A stretch of DNA of 12,387 bases from Megasphaera sp. UBA1696 (GTDB lineage Bacteria > Bacillota > Negativicutes > Veillonellales > Megasphaeraceae). The notes under the pieces are model-generated. The model saw nothing but the letters and a program-made list of their open reading frames with translations, was not told the DNA's origin and did no database searches. The stretch is from NCBI GenBank assembly GCA_002319965.1, contig DCJQ01000028.1, positions 1,830-14,216 of the forward strand. The letters run 5' to 3'. The position numbers and the translations under genes were made by a program. This document shows positions 1 through 6,868 of the stretch, one piece after another (position 1 is the first letter of the stretch; every line of letters starts with the position of its first letter).

Positions 1-34
1 GAGGTCAGGAGTTCGATCCTCCTTATCTCCACCA
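1..34 (+). tRNA. tRNA 3' end (partial, cut by window edge)
   Basis: The T-stem AGGAG (7-11) pairs with CTCCT (19-23) around a seven-base TTCGATC loop. The acceptor 3' strand TATCTCC (24-30), discriminator A (31) and encoded CCA (32-34) follow. The anticodon lies outside the window, so identity cannot be read. The acceptor end with discriminator A and the preceding GAGGTC variable loop would fit a tRNA-Ala or tRNA-Ile type, with Ala slightly favoured, but this is only a guess. Confidence 0.88.
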
Positions 35-45
35 TAAGAAATGTG

Positions 46-81
46 ATAACCACGCAGTTTGCGAACTGCGTGGTTATTTTT
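46..81 (+). terminator. Rho-independent terminator of the tRNA gene
   Basis: A perfect 14-bp stem, with arms 46-59 and 64-77 and a TGCG loop, is followed directly by a run of T (77-81). It sits 11 bases after the tRNA CCA end. It closes the tRNA transcription unit, so the next gene needs its own promoter, which is seen at 201-229. Confidence 0.93.
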
Positions 82-110
82 ATAATCTCCCTAATACTAA
101 GGTATAGTCA

Positions 111-173
111 TTTGTGGGGGCAATTTAAAAGATTCCCCATAAAGATGCGTGTGCAGACAGGATATGCTCTGTC
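111..173 (+). repeat. Two unexplained hairpins between tRNA terminator and ABC-F promoter
   Basis: A 9-bp stem with one G-T wobble joins TTTGTGGGG (111-119) to CCCCATAAA (135-143) across a 15-base loop. A second, weaker 5-bp stem joins GACAG (156-160) to CTGTC (169-173). Neither is followed by a T-run, so they are not terminators. They lie upstream of the predicted ABC-F transcription start and so would not be in that mRNA. No promoter with a good -35 is seen for a separate RNA; a TATAGT hexamer at 103-108 is the only -10-like element. Function unknown. Confidence 0.3.
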
Positions 174-200
174 CTGAGGCTGTCCTTCGGACTTCCTTCG

Positions 201-229
201 TTGAGGCATCGGCTTTTTCATGATATAAT
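201..229 (+). promoter_or_regulatory. Sigma-A-like promoter with extended -10 for the ABC-F gene
   Basis: TTGAGG (201-206), a 17-base spacer and TATAAT (224-229) form a near-consensus promoter. TG at 221-222 makes it an extended -10. The predicted start is about 235-237, giving an mRNA leader of only about 50 bases before the ABC-F start codon. Confidence 0.82.
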
Positions 230-237
230 TATTACTT

Positions 238-300
238 ATGATGAGACTGGATTTTTATTTCTTGCAGGAGGGTAAGGTTACTATATATGGGCAGTATTAA
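238..300 (+). CDS. Possible leaderless upstream ORF, 20 codons, overlapping the ABC-F start
   Basis: Tandem ATG codons at 238 and 241 open a 20-codon frame (MMRLDFYFLQEGKVTIYGQY) ending at TAA 298-300. This is 14 bases past the ABC-F start codon and in a different frame. The predicted transcription start (about 236) leaves no room for a ribosome binding site, so translation would have to be leaderless. Short leader ORFs controlling ABC-F genes by ribosome stalling are known in the antibiotic-resistance members of that family. Whether this one is translated is not shown, and the frame could be open by chance. Confidence 0.22.
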   Translation: MMRLDFYFLQEGKVTIYGQY

Positions 301-2188
301 GGTACAGAAGTTGGGCAAATCTTTTGGAGTGCGTTCCGTATTCCACGACGTCAGTTTTGAAATCCGCCGCGGCGAACGGATTGGCCTTATCGGGGCTAAT
401 GGGGCCGGGAAGTCGACCCTCCTCAAGTGTCTGATCGGAGAAGAAGAGTATGATGACGGAGCCTTTATCGTGTCGGAAGGGGAGTCCATCGGCTACTTGC
501 AGCAGGATGTGACTTATGCTGACGATATTACCCTGGGACAGCTGATTACCGAGGCTTGGCAAGACGTCATGCGCCTGGAAAGGGATTTAAAGGACCTTGA
601 AAGGGAGATGCAGTCCCGTCCTGACGACGAAGGGCTGATGAATCGTTATGCTCGGATGCAGGAGCGGTTTGAATGGCTCGGCGGTTATGAGTACGAATCG
701 ATGTCCCGTAAAATCGTTCGCGGCCTCGGTTTTTCTGAAGCCGATATGGAGCGGCCTGTCCAAAGTTTTTCCGGCGGCCAGAAGACGCGCATCAATTTGG
801 CGAAAGCCCTGGTGCGTCGTCCCGATTATCTCTTCCTTGACGAACCGACGAACCATCTCGATATGGATATGCTGGAATGGCTCGAAGGCTATCTCCTGTC
901 TTATGGCGGCGGCATCCTCATCGTTTCTCATGACCGCTATTTTCTAGACCGGGTAGCCACGGGCATCTTAGAACTTTCTCACGGTAAGGTGACCAAGTAC
1001 AAGGGGAATTATTCGCGTTACGTCGAACAGCACGATCAGCAGCAAAAAGCGCTCGAACGGGCTTATAAGAAGCAGCAGGAACATATTCACGAGACGGAAG
1101 AATATATCCGCAAATACAAGGCCGGCATCAAGGCCAAACAGGCCCGAGGCCGTCAGTCTCAGCTTGATCGGTTGGAACGAATTGAATGGCAGCCTGATGA
1201 AGCGTCCCTTCGGTTTAATTTTAAGCCTGTCGAAGAGTGCGGCCAAAAGGTACTGACCCTCGATAAGGTCAGCGGCGGTTTTGCTGACCGACAGCTCTTT
1301 GACCATTTGTCGCTCCTCCTGCGCCGCGGTGAAGCGGCAGCCCTCATCGGTCCTAACGGGGCCGGGAAGACGACCCTTATCCGCATGATTATGGGTGAAA
1401 AAGAACCGACGGACGGCCATATCACACTCGGCAGCAAGGTCCATATCGGTTATTTTGCCCAGGAGCATACGGAACTTCACGGGGCTTGGACCGTTCTCGA
1501 TGAAATCATGAATGCCTTCAGTTACGGCGAAGATGAAGCCCGGTCGGCTTTAGGGCACTTCCTTTTCCGAGGCGATGACGTCTTTAAAGTCATCGACAGC
1601 CTTAGCGGCGGGGAACAGGCCCGAGTAGCCTTGCTCAAGCTCTTTTTGCAGGGACCTAATTTCCTCATTCTTGACGAACCGACCAATCATTTGGATATTC
1701 CGACGCGAGAAGTCCTCGAACAGGCCCTTCTCGATTTTGGCGGGACCTATCTCGTTATCTCTCATGACCGTTACTTCCTCGATAAAATCACTCAGCGGAC
1801 TTTGGTCCTTGAAAATAAGCAGCTGACGGACTACGTCGGAAACTATAGTTATTATCGGGAAAAAGTCCGGGAGTCCGAGGCCTTGGCTGCTGAAAACAAT
1901 CCGCAGTCTCTGCCTGAGAAAGATACTGCGGCCAAGAAGCCGTCAACCCCGGCGCCGGCCGTAAAGGTGCAAAAAGCGCCCGTGTACGGGCAAGAAGCGA
2001 AGCTTCAAAAGTTAGAGCTGAAGATTGCCGAGCTTGAAGCGACCCTAAAAATGTATGAAGTCAAGATGAATATGCCTGAAAATCAGACCGATGCCGAGGC
2101 CATGATGAGCCTGACGGCGGAATATGAAGCGGCTCAGGCTGAACTTGACGAGGCCTACGAAAAATGGGAAACGTTAGCTGAATCTTAA
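287..2188 (+). CDS. ABC-F family ATPase (ribosome-associated type, YdiF/Uup-like)
   Basis: This 633-residue protein has two ATPase domains in tandem and no membrane segment, the layout of the ABC-F family, whose members act in the cytosol at the ribosome. Domain 1 has Walker A GANGAGKST (36-44), signature SFSGGQ (160-165) and Walker B LFLDEP (182-187, catalytic Glu186). Domain 2 has Walker A GPNGAGKTT (354-362), LSGGEQ (439-444) and LILDEP (460-465, Glu464). Both carry the NHLD and SHDRYFLD (H-loop) motifs. A basic, helical linker (about 240-300) is the usual tRNA/P-site contact region. The tail (about 565-633) is a charged coiled coil after a Pro/Ala-rich spacer, as in Uup and YdiF. The ATG start is preceded by GGAGGG (267-272) at a rather long spacing; a weaker AAGG (274-277) lies closer. 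The gene has its own promoter at 201-229. Whether it is housekeeping or confers antibiotic protection cannot be told from sequence; the tail favours the housekeeping group. Confidence 0.93.
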   Translation: MGSIKVQKLGKSFGVRSVFHDVSFEIRRGERIGLIGANGAGKSTLLKCLIGEEEYDDGAFIVSEGESIGYLQQDVTYADDITLGQLITEAWQDVMRLERDLKDLEREMQSRPDDEGLMNRYARMQERFEWLGGYEYESMSRKIVRGLGFSEADMERPVQSFSGGQKTRINLAKALVRRPDYLFLDEPTNHLDMDMLEWLEGYLLSYGGGILIVSHDRYFLDRVATGILELSHGKVTKYKGNYSRYVEQHDQQQKALERAYKKQQEHIHETEEYIRKYKAGIKAKQARGRQSQLDRLERIEWQPDEASLRFNFKPVEECGQKVLTLDKVSGGFADRQLFDHLSLLLRRGEAAALIGPNGAGKTTLIRMIMGEKEPTDGHITLGSKVHIGYFAQEHTELHGAWTVLDEIMNAFSYGEDEARSALGHFLFRGDDVFKVIDSLSGGEQARVALLKLFLQGPNFLILDEPTNHLDIPTREVLEQALLDFGGTYLVISHDRYFLDKITQRTLVLENKQLTDYVGNYSYYREKVRESEALAAENNPQSLPEKDTAAKKPSTPAPAVKVQKAPVYGQEAKLQKLELKIAELEATLKMYEVKMNMPENQTDAEAMMSLTAEYEAAQAELDEAYEKWETLAES

Positions 2189-2334
2189 TCAAGCATAGAA
2201 GATATAAAAAATAAATATAATCGGTAAAAACGATGCTGCCGTAAAACGTAAAACTTTATGTAAAAATCACGTTCTTTCGTTTCAAGATTAGAAGATAAAC
2301 CGGGATAATCCTAAGAAATGAAGAAAAAAGTGAC

Positions 2335-2362
2335 TTTACAAGTCTTTGGTATATGGTATACT
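2335..2362 (+). promoter_or_regulatory. Promoter of the FAD-linked dehydrogenase gene
   Basis: TTTACA (2335-2340), a 16-base spacer and TATACT (2357-2362), with TG at 2354-2355 extending the -10. The element ATATGGTATACT (2351-2362) recurs exactly in front of the transporter gene at 10727-10738. The preceding stretch 2189-2334 is AT-rich and holds no convincing terminator for the ABC-F gene, so read-through is possible. Confidence 0.75.
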
Positions 2363-2365
2363 ATG

Positions 2366-2388
2366 TTCAACTTCCATGAAGAAGTGAA
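2366..2388 (+). promoter_or_regulatory. Imperfect inverted repeat at the dehydrogenase transcription start
   Basis: TTCAACTTC (2366-2374) faces GAAGTGAA (2381-2388), matching over eight pairs with one bulged A. It begins about four bases after the -10, so it spans the expected transcription start. It could be an operator or a 5' mRNA hairpin. No known regulator box is recognised in it. Confidence 0.3.
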
Positions 2389-2446
2389 TTTACTATAGCT
2401 TTTTGGAATACTAAAATCCAGACTGACAGAGGGGAAGCGTTTATAT

Positions 2447-3856
2447 ATGGCAGCATCTTTTAATTCCGTTACACCAGATTTATTAGCCGAATTACGTAAT
2501 GTCCTGGGGGATAAATTCGTCAAGACTGACGAAGATTATTTGGAACGGTACCAGACCGATGAAGAAGGGAACTCTCATTATTTCCACAAGCCGGAAGTCG
2601 TCGTATTTCCGGGATCGACGGAAGAAGTAGCCGAAGTCGTTAAACTGGCCAACAAATACCTTGTTCCCATTACACCGCGTTCGGCCGGTTCCGGCGTTGC
2701 CTGCGGCGCCATCCCCGTCTATCACGGTATCGTCGTCGAATTGGAACGGATGAATCAGATTCTGACCTTTGATGCCGATAACATGTATGCCGTCTGCCAG
2801 ACCGGGGTCATCACCGGAGACTTGCAGCGCGAAGCCGCCAAACACGGCCTCCTCTACGCCGGTGATCCGTCCAGTGCCGACAGCAGCATGATCGGCGGCA
2901 ACGTAGCCAACAATGCCGGCGGCAATAAAGCTGTTAAATACGGTACGACGCGCAATCAGATTTACAGCCTGAAAGTCGTTACGCCGACGGGCGATATCCT
3001 CGATGCCGGTGCCCGCTTAAAGAAATGCTCTACCGGTCTTTGTTTGGAACAGCTCTTTGCCGGTTCTGAAGGCGTTCTCGGTATCATCACCGAAGTCACA
3101 GTAAAGCTTCGTCCTATGCCGCCGTACACTTTTAATATGGTCTGTGTCTTTAAGACTGACGAAGAAGCCTTTGCCCTGCCTAATAAAATTTTGAAGGCCG
3201 GCATTGACCCGACGAGTATCGAATTCATGGACAATGAAGCCCTGCGCATGACCTGCAAGTTCTTGGACATGAAGATGCCTCATGTCGATGAAGGCTGCGA
3301 CTACGTCATCGTTACGGTAGAATCGTTCAGCGAAGACGATTCGGACCGCAAGATGGAACAGCTCTGCGACTTGGCTGAAGAAAACGGTTCTATCGATGAA
3401 TTTGAAGCCGATAAGCGCATCTGGAAGCTGCGCAAGCAGTTTGCCGAAGCGGCCCGCGACGTCGACAAGATGTTCCAGACAGAAGACTTCGTCGTTCCCC
3501 TCGATAAGATTCCCGACATCACCAAGCAGATTCCGGAACTTCGCGAAAAGTACGACCTCTACTGCGTCACCGTCGCCCATATCGGTGATGGGAATATCCA
3601 CGTCCTTCCTTTGAATGCCAAGGGATTGTCGCCGGAAGAATGGTTTGAAAAGATCAAGGCCTTCCACCGCGACCTCTTCCCGCGGGTCTATGCCCTCGGC
3701 GGTAAGATGTCCGGCGAACACGGCGTCGGTTTTAAGAAGCTGGAAGAATTTGCGCTCTGTACTCCGGAAGCAGAACTAAATGTCATCAAAGCCATCAAGA
3801 AGGCTTTAGATCCCAATAATATCATGAATCCCGGTAAATTGGTACAAATTTGTTAA
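2447..3856 (+). CDS. glcD: FAD-binding 2-hydroxyacid dehydrogenase, GlcD family (D-lactate/glycolate-type)
   Basis: This 469-residue flavoprotein of the VAO/PCMH fold probably oxidises a D-2-hydroxyacid such as D-lactate or glycolate to the 2-oxoacid. The N-terminal FAD domain shows PRSAGSGVACGA (77-88) and the GDPSSADSSMIGGNVANNAGG region (139-159) for flavin binding. The C-terminal FAD-oxidase domain has HIGDGNIH (378-385), SGEHGVG (422-428) and the end motif DPNNIMNPGK (455-464). In the related human D-2-hydroxyglutarate dehydrogenase the matching His, His and Glu bind the metal, so His378, His385 and Glu424 are the expected metal ligands. It has no signal peptide, membrane segment or Fe-S cysteine motif. 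Partner subunits (glcE/glcF, etfAB) are absent nearby. Comparable enzymes in lactate-using Firmicutes pass electrons to an electron-transferring flavoprotein, a reasonable but unproven idea here. The SD AGAGGGG (2428-2434) lies 12 bases before ATG. The exact substrate is uncertain. Confidence 0.9.
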   Translation: MAASFNSVTPDLLAELRNVLGDKFVKTDEDYLERYQTDEEGNSHYFHKPEVVVFPGSTEEVAEVVKLANKYLVPITPRSAGSGVACGAIPVYHGIVVELERMNQILTFDADNMYAVCQTGVITGDLQREAAKHGLLYAGDPSSADSSMIGGNVANNAGGNKAVKYGTTRNQIYSLKVVTPTGDILDAGARLKKCSTGLCLEQLFAGSEGVLGIITEVTVKLRPMPPYTFNMVCVFKTDEEAFALPNKILKAGIDPTSIEFMDNEALRMTCKFLDMKMPHVDEGCDYVIVTVESFSEDDSDRKMEQLCDLAEENGSIDEFEADKRIWKLRKQFAEAARDVDKMFQTEDFVVPLDKIPDITKQIPELREKYDLYCVTVAHIGDGNIHVLPLNAKGLSPEEWFEKIKAFHRDLFPRVYALGGKMSGEHGVGFKKLEEFALCTPEAELNVIKAIKKALDPNNIMNPGKLVQIC

Positions 3857-3884
3857 GTATTTCATAAAAGATTGTCTAAATTGC

Positions 3885-3928
3885 AAAGACGGCAACGATT
3901 ATATGCAGATAATCATTGCCGTCTTTTT
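3885..3928 (+). terminator. Terminator of the dehydrogenase gene
   Basis: Arms 3885-3902 and 3909-3926 form an 18-position stem with one C-A mismatch and a six-base loop. The stem runs straight into five T (3924-3928). It begins 28 bases after the stop codon. Its 3' arm also contains the -35 hexamer of the next gene. Confidence 0.93.
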
Positions 3929-3944
3929 ATATATTTACTATAAT
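3916..3944 (+). promoter_or_regulatory. Promoter of the XRE regulator gene, overlapping the upstream terminator
   Basis: TTGCCG (3916-3921), a 17-base spacer and TATAAT (3939-3944). The -35 lies in the 3' arm of the dehydrogenase terminator, and the T-run of that terminator is part of the spacer. The predicted start is near 3950, leaving a leader of about 55 bases to the chosen ATG at 4006. Confidence 0.72.
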
Positions 3945-4005
3945 AGTATAAAGGACATTACTAATGTACTTCTGGAATACGATAATGATGAAAACAGGTG
4001 ATGAC

Positions 4006-4257
4006 ATGAAATACTACAGCCGTTTGAAGACGCTCCGATTGGAGGCGAGACTTTCTCAAGCTGATGTAGCCAAAATTTTAAAATGTTCTCAAGTTGGATA
4101 TGGCATGTATGAATTGGGAAAACGAAAGATTCCCGTAGAAAAGCTGATTCAACTGGCGAAGTTGTATCATACGTCCTTAGATTACATTGCCGGTCTGACC
4201 GATGAACGGACGCCTCGACCCAATCTAAAGAGCGAAGAAGAAGTACAAGTCTTATGA
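4006..4257 (+). CDS. Small XRE-family helix-turn-helix regulator
   Basis: This 83-residue protein is almost entirely one XRE/Cro-C1 DNA-binding domain. The LSQADVAKILKCS segment (16-28) and YELGKRKIPVEKLIQLAKLY (35-54) form the helix-turn-helix core. A short charged tail (66-83) follows, with no ligand-binding or protease domain. I start it at ATG 4006, which follows AGGTGA (3996-4001). An in-frame ATG at 3964 would add 14 residues and also has an SD-like AAAGGA (3950-3955). However, that SD lies at the predicted transcription start and the added residues are not part of the fold. The gene is a single unit with its own promoter and a shared two-way terminator. No toxin, phage gene or obvious operator lies next to it, so its target is unknown. 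Confidence 0.85.
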   Translation: MKYYSRLKTLRLEARLSQADVAKILKCSQVGYGMYELGKRKIPVEKLIQLAKLYHTSLDYIAGLTDERTPRPNLKSEEEVQVL

Positions 4258-4307
4258 AAAAGGCTCATCCCATGGCAGTAAGCTGCTGTCACGGGATGAG
4301 CTTTTTT
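4257..4307. terminator. Bidirectional terminator between XRE gene and ychF
   Basis: GCTCATCCC (4263-4271) pairs with GGGATGAGC (4293-4301). After one mismatch the stem continues with TGGCAG (4273-4278) against CTGTCA (4286-4291). A runs (4257-4261) precede and T runs (4302-4307) follow, so it can stop transcription from both convergent genes. Confidence 0.9.
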
Positions 4308-4341
4308 CGTATTTCAGAGGCTGTTCGATTTTATCGGTTGA

Positions 4342-5448
4342 TCAGACGTTGAAGCGGAAGTAGGTTACATCGCCGTCTTTCATGATGTAATCCTTTCCTT
4401 CCAGGCGAACGAGGCCCTTTTCTTTGGCACCTTGTTCGCTGCCGCAGGCGATGAGGTCGTCGTAGGAAACGATTTCAGCGCGGATAAAGCCCCGTTCGAT
4501 GTCGGTATGGATTTTACCGGCCGCCTTCTGGGCTTTCGTGCCGTTGACGATGGTCCAGGCCCGGACTTCGTCGGCACCGGCCGTGAAGAAGTTAATCAGG
4601 CCCAGGAGGGCATAGCTGGCTTTGATGAGCTTATCGAGACCCGATTCGGGGAGTCCCAGTTCTTCTAAGAAGACGGCGGCTTCGTCGGCCGGAAGTTCGG
4701 CGATTTCGGCTTCGATCTTAGCCGAGACGGCGACGACCTGAGCCCCTTCTTGGGCGGCATATTCTTCGACGCGCTTGACGTTGGGATTGGCGTCAGGATT
4801 GCCGGCTTCATCTTCAGCGACGTTGGCGATATAGATGATGGGCTTTAAGGTCAGGAGGTTAAGATCCTTGACCTGAGGCAGGTCGTCTTTGGTAAGGCCG
4901 GCTTTGCGGGCCGGTTCTCCGTTTTCAAGGCATGCGAGAACTTTTTTCAGGACGTCGTATTCGGCCTTGGCATCTTTATCGCCGCACTGGGCGACTTTGG
5001 CGATGCGGTCGGCCCGTTTCTGCACCGTTTCCAGGTCTGCCAGGCAGAGTTCGGTGTTGATCGTTTCGATGTCGCGAATGGGGTCGATGGAGCCGTCGAC
5101 GTGGGTAATGTTTGAATCTTCAAAGCAGCGGACGACTTCGGCGATGGCGTCGGTTTCACGGATATGGCTGAGGAACTTATTACCCAGGCCTTCGCCCTTC
5201 GATGCGCCGGCGACAAGACCAGCAATATCGACGAAACGCATGACGGCAGGAATCGTTTTTTTAGGGTTGTACATGTCGGTCAGGACCTGGATGCGCGGAT
5301 CCGGTACTTCTACGATACCGACGTTCGGTTCAATCGTGCAGAAGGGATAGTTTGCCGCTTCTGCGCCGGCTTTGGTAATGGCATTGAAAAGGGTGCTCTT
5401 ACCGACATTCGGCAAGCCGACGATGCCTACTTCCAAATTTGTACTCAA
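4342..5448 (-). CDS. ychF: Redox-regulated ATPase YchF/OLA1 (Obg-like P-loop protein)
   Basis: This is a 368-residue cytosolic P-loop protein of the TRAFAC class, full length for YchF. G1 is GLPNVGKST (11-19) and G3 is DIAGLV (74-79), followed by the switch segment GASKGEGLGNKF (81-92). The G4 position reads NVAE (209-212) in place of the GTPase NKxD, which is the reason YchF prefers ATP. SAK (242-244) is G5. The C-terminal TGS domain runs from about 283, with FFTAGADEVRAWTI (287-300). The family associates with ribosomes and responds to oxidative stress. The start codon is TTG (5446-5448), placed by AGGTGG (about 8 bases upstream) and by the match to the usual YchF N-terminus. It lies only 14 bases after the dapL stop, so the two genes are probably co-transcribed. 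No separate promoter is seen between them. Confidence 0.96.
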   Translation of the reverse strand: MSTNLEVGIVGLPNVGKSTLFNAITKAGAEAANYPFCTIEPNVGIVEVPDPRIQVLTDMYNPKKTIPAVMRFVDIAGLVAGASKGEGLGNKFLSHIRETDAIAEVVRCFEDSNITHVDGSIDPIRDIETINTELCLADLETVQKRADRIAKVAQCGDKDAKAEYDVLKKVLACLENGEPARKAGLTKDDLPQVKDLNLLTLKPIIYIANVAEDEAGNPDANPNVKRVEEYAAQEGAQVVAVSAKIEAEIAELPADEAAVFLEELGLPESGLDKLIKASYALLGLINFFTAGADEVRAWTIVNGTKAQKAAGKIHTDIERGFIRAEIVSYDDLIACGSEQGAKEKGLVRLEGKDYIMKDGDVTYFRFNV

Positions 5449-5462
5449 TGGTTAAACCACCT

Positions 5463-6704
5463 TTATTTGAATAAATTTAAATTAGCGATGCGGTTGACGG
5501 CTTCAATCGTATTTTCTTTGGTACCGAAGGCCGTCAGGCGGAGGTAGCCTTCGCCGTGGGGGCCAAAGCCCGAACCCGGTGTCGTTACGACGTGAGCTTT
5601 TTCGAGGAGGAGGTCAAAGAAGTCCCAGCTCTTCATGCCGTTCGGCGTCTGTACCCAGGCGTAGGGCGAGTTGGTTGCGCCGTAGACGGTGAAGCCGGCT
5701 TTGGTCAGGCCGTCGCGGATGATGTGGGCATTTTCCATGTAGTATTTGACGTCGGCCAAGCACTGTTTCTGTCCTTCCGGGCTGTAGTAGGCTTCGGCAG
5801 CACGCTGGACGATGTACGGCGTGCCGTTGAAGAAGGTGCACTGGCGGCGGTTCCACAGCGGGTTGAGTTCGACGGCCGTGCCGTCTTTTTTATAAGCCGT
5901 GCAGGCGTGGGGAACGACGACGTAGGAGCAGCGAGTGCCCGTGAAACCGGCACATTTGGAGTAGGAGCGCAGTTCGATGGCGACTTCTTTGGCCCCTTCG
6001 ACTTCAAAGATGCTGTGAGGAACGTCCGGTTCGGTGATGTACGTTTCATAAGCCGAGTCATAGATGATGATGAAGTTGTTTTTCTTAGCTGCTGCGACCC
6101 AGTTTGCCAGTTCTTCTTTGCTCATGGCCGTGCCCGTCGGGTTGGAAGGGTTGCAGAGGTAGACGATGTCGACTTTTTCCGTCGGCGGTACGGCTTTGAA
6201 GCCGTTTTCCGGCGTGCAGGGAAGGTAGACGACGCCGTCATAAATTCCCTTTTCGGCGTTCCATTCGCCTGTATGGCCGCACATGACGTTGGAGTCGAGA
6301 TAGACCGGGTAAACGGGATCGGCTACGGCGAATTTGAGGTCGCTGCCGAAGATTTCCTGGATGCAGGCGACGTCTGTTTTCGCACCGTCACCGACGAAGA
6401 CTTCGTCAAGATCGAGGTCGATGCCTCGCGTTTTATAGTCACCGTCGATGATGGCCTGGCGGAGGAAGTCATAGCCCTGTTCCGGACCGTAGCCGCGGAA
6501 GGTTTCGGCTTTGCCCATTTCGTCGACGGCTTTATGCATGGCGTCGATGATGGCCGATGCCAAGGGACGGGTGACGTCACCGATGCCGAGACGGATGATA
6601 TTCGCTTCCGGATGTGCTTTGGAGTAAGCTTCTACTTTTTTTGCAATGGTTGCAAAGAGGTAGTTTCCGGGGAGTTTCAAGTAGTTTTCATTTACGTGAG
6701 CCAT
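5463..6704 (-). CDS. dapL: LL-diaminopimelate aminotransferase (DapL)
   Basis: This 413-residue fold-type I PLP enzyme converts tetrahydrodipicolinate directly to LL-diaminopimelate using glutamate. It is the short branch of lysine and peptidoglycan precursor synthesis, bypassing the acylated intermediates. The N-terminus VNENYLKLPGNYLFATI and the GIGDVTRPL segment (40-48) are typical of DapL. Other marks are the FRGYGPEQGY substrate-site loop (69-78), SNPTG (187-191), the Schiff-base lysine in SYSKCAGFTGTR (Lys250), and GSGFGPHGEGYLRL (377-390), whose Arg389 should bind the substrate carboxylate. It is full length and intact. The ATG is preceded by AGGAGG seven bases upstream. It leads the dapL-ychF pair and is transcribed away from the flavodoxin-like gene. 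The long open frame on the opposite strand is a codon-bias shadow. Confidence 0.96.
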   Translation of the reverse strand: MAHVNENYLKLPGNYLFATIAKKVEAYSKAHPEANIIRLGIGDVTRPLASAIIDAMHKAVDEMGKAETFRGYGPEQGYDFLRQAIIDGDYKTRGIDLDLDEVFVGDGAKTDVACIQEIFGSDLKFAVADPVYPVYLDSNVMCGHTGEWNAEKGIYDGVVYLPCTPENGFKAVPPTEKVDIVYLCNPSNPTGTAMSKEELANWVAAAKKNNFIIIYDSAYETYITEPDVPHSIFEVEGAKEVAIELRSYSKCAGFTGTRCSYVVVPHACTAYKKDGTAVELNPLWNRRQCTFFNGTPYIVQRAAEAYYSPEGQKQCLADVKYYMENAHIIRDGLTKAGFTVYGATNSPYAWVQTPNGMKSWDFFDLLLEKAHVVTTPGSGFGPHGEGYLRLTAFGTKENTIEAVNRIANLNLFK

Positions 6705-6763
6705 AAATGGACCTCCTTATGTTCGTTGATAGTAAAAATCTGTTAGCTCCTTTATTTTACTAC

Positions 6764-6769
6764 ATTATA
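6764..6769 (-). promoter_or_regulatory. Likely -10 of the dapL-ychF transcript
   Basis: On the minus strand a perfect TATAAT occupies 6769-6764, about 60 bases before the dapL start codon. No good -35 lies 16-18 bases upstream of it and there is no TG extension. The promoter is therefore weak or helped by an activator. The leader between it and the start shows no riboswitch-like fold, including no lysine riboswitch. Confidence 0.5.
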
Positions 6770-6814
6770 TGGACCTTGGAAAGGTAAGGGGACGGCGGCA
6801 GGCATGAGAAAATG

Positions 6815-6829
6815 AAATGGCTTCCATTT
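6815..6829. promoter_or_regulatory. Palindrome AAATGG-N3-CCATTT between divergent promoters
   Basis: Perfect 6-bp arms flank a three-base centre. The site lies 10 bases upstream of the flavodoxin-gene -35 (6840) and about 45 bases upstream of the dapL -10, a fitting place for a regulator of one or both genes. Chance occurrence cannot be excluded. Confidence 0.3.
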
Positions 6830-6839
6830 ATGATAGTGA

Positions 6840-6868
6840 TTGAACAGCTTATCGTTTTGCCGTATAAT
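6840..6868 (+). promoter_or_regulatory. Consensus promoter of the flavodoxin-like gene, with AT-rich dyad at the -10
   Basis: TTGAAC (6840-6845), exactly 17 bases, then TATAAT (6863-6868). The -10 is itself the left arm of an inverted repeat, TATAAT-GAA-ATTATA (6863-6877), that reaches the expected transcription start at about 6875. This may be an operator. It differs in spacing from the PerR/Fur 7-1-7 pattern. Confidence 0.8.

Noticed and set aside
2189..2334. Search for a terminator after the ABC-F gene.
   Set aside because: CGGT/GCCG (around 2221-2241), AAACG/CGTTT (around 2245-2282) and GGATAATCC (around 2304-2312) are too weak or lack a T-run, so none is called.
3017..3721. A 234-codon open frame on the minus strand inside the dehydrogenase gene.
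   Set aside because: It is antisense to a well-conserved flavoprotein, has no recognisable motif, and is explained by the same codon bias.
3897..3914. GATTAT-N6-ATAATC looked like a Fur-type box before the XRE gene.
   Set aside because: It is the loop-proximal part of the dehydrogenase terminator stem, which explains the symmetry fully.
5556..6746. A 396-codon open frame on the plus strand, opposite dapL.
   Set aside because: It mirrors a clear, intact dapL gene. Its composition (rich in Val, Phe, Asp, Gly) is that of a complement-strand shadow produced by the strong third-position bias. It has no family motifs.
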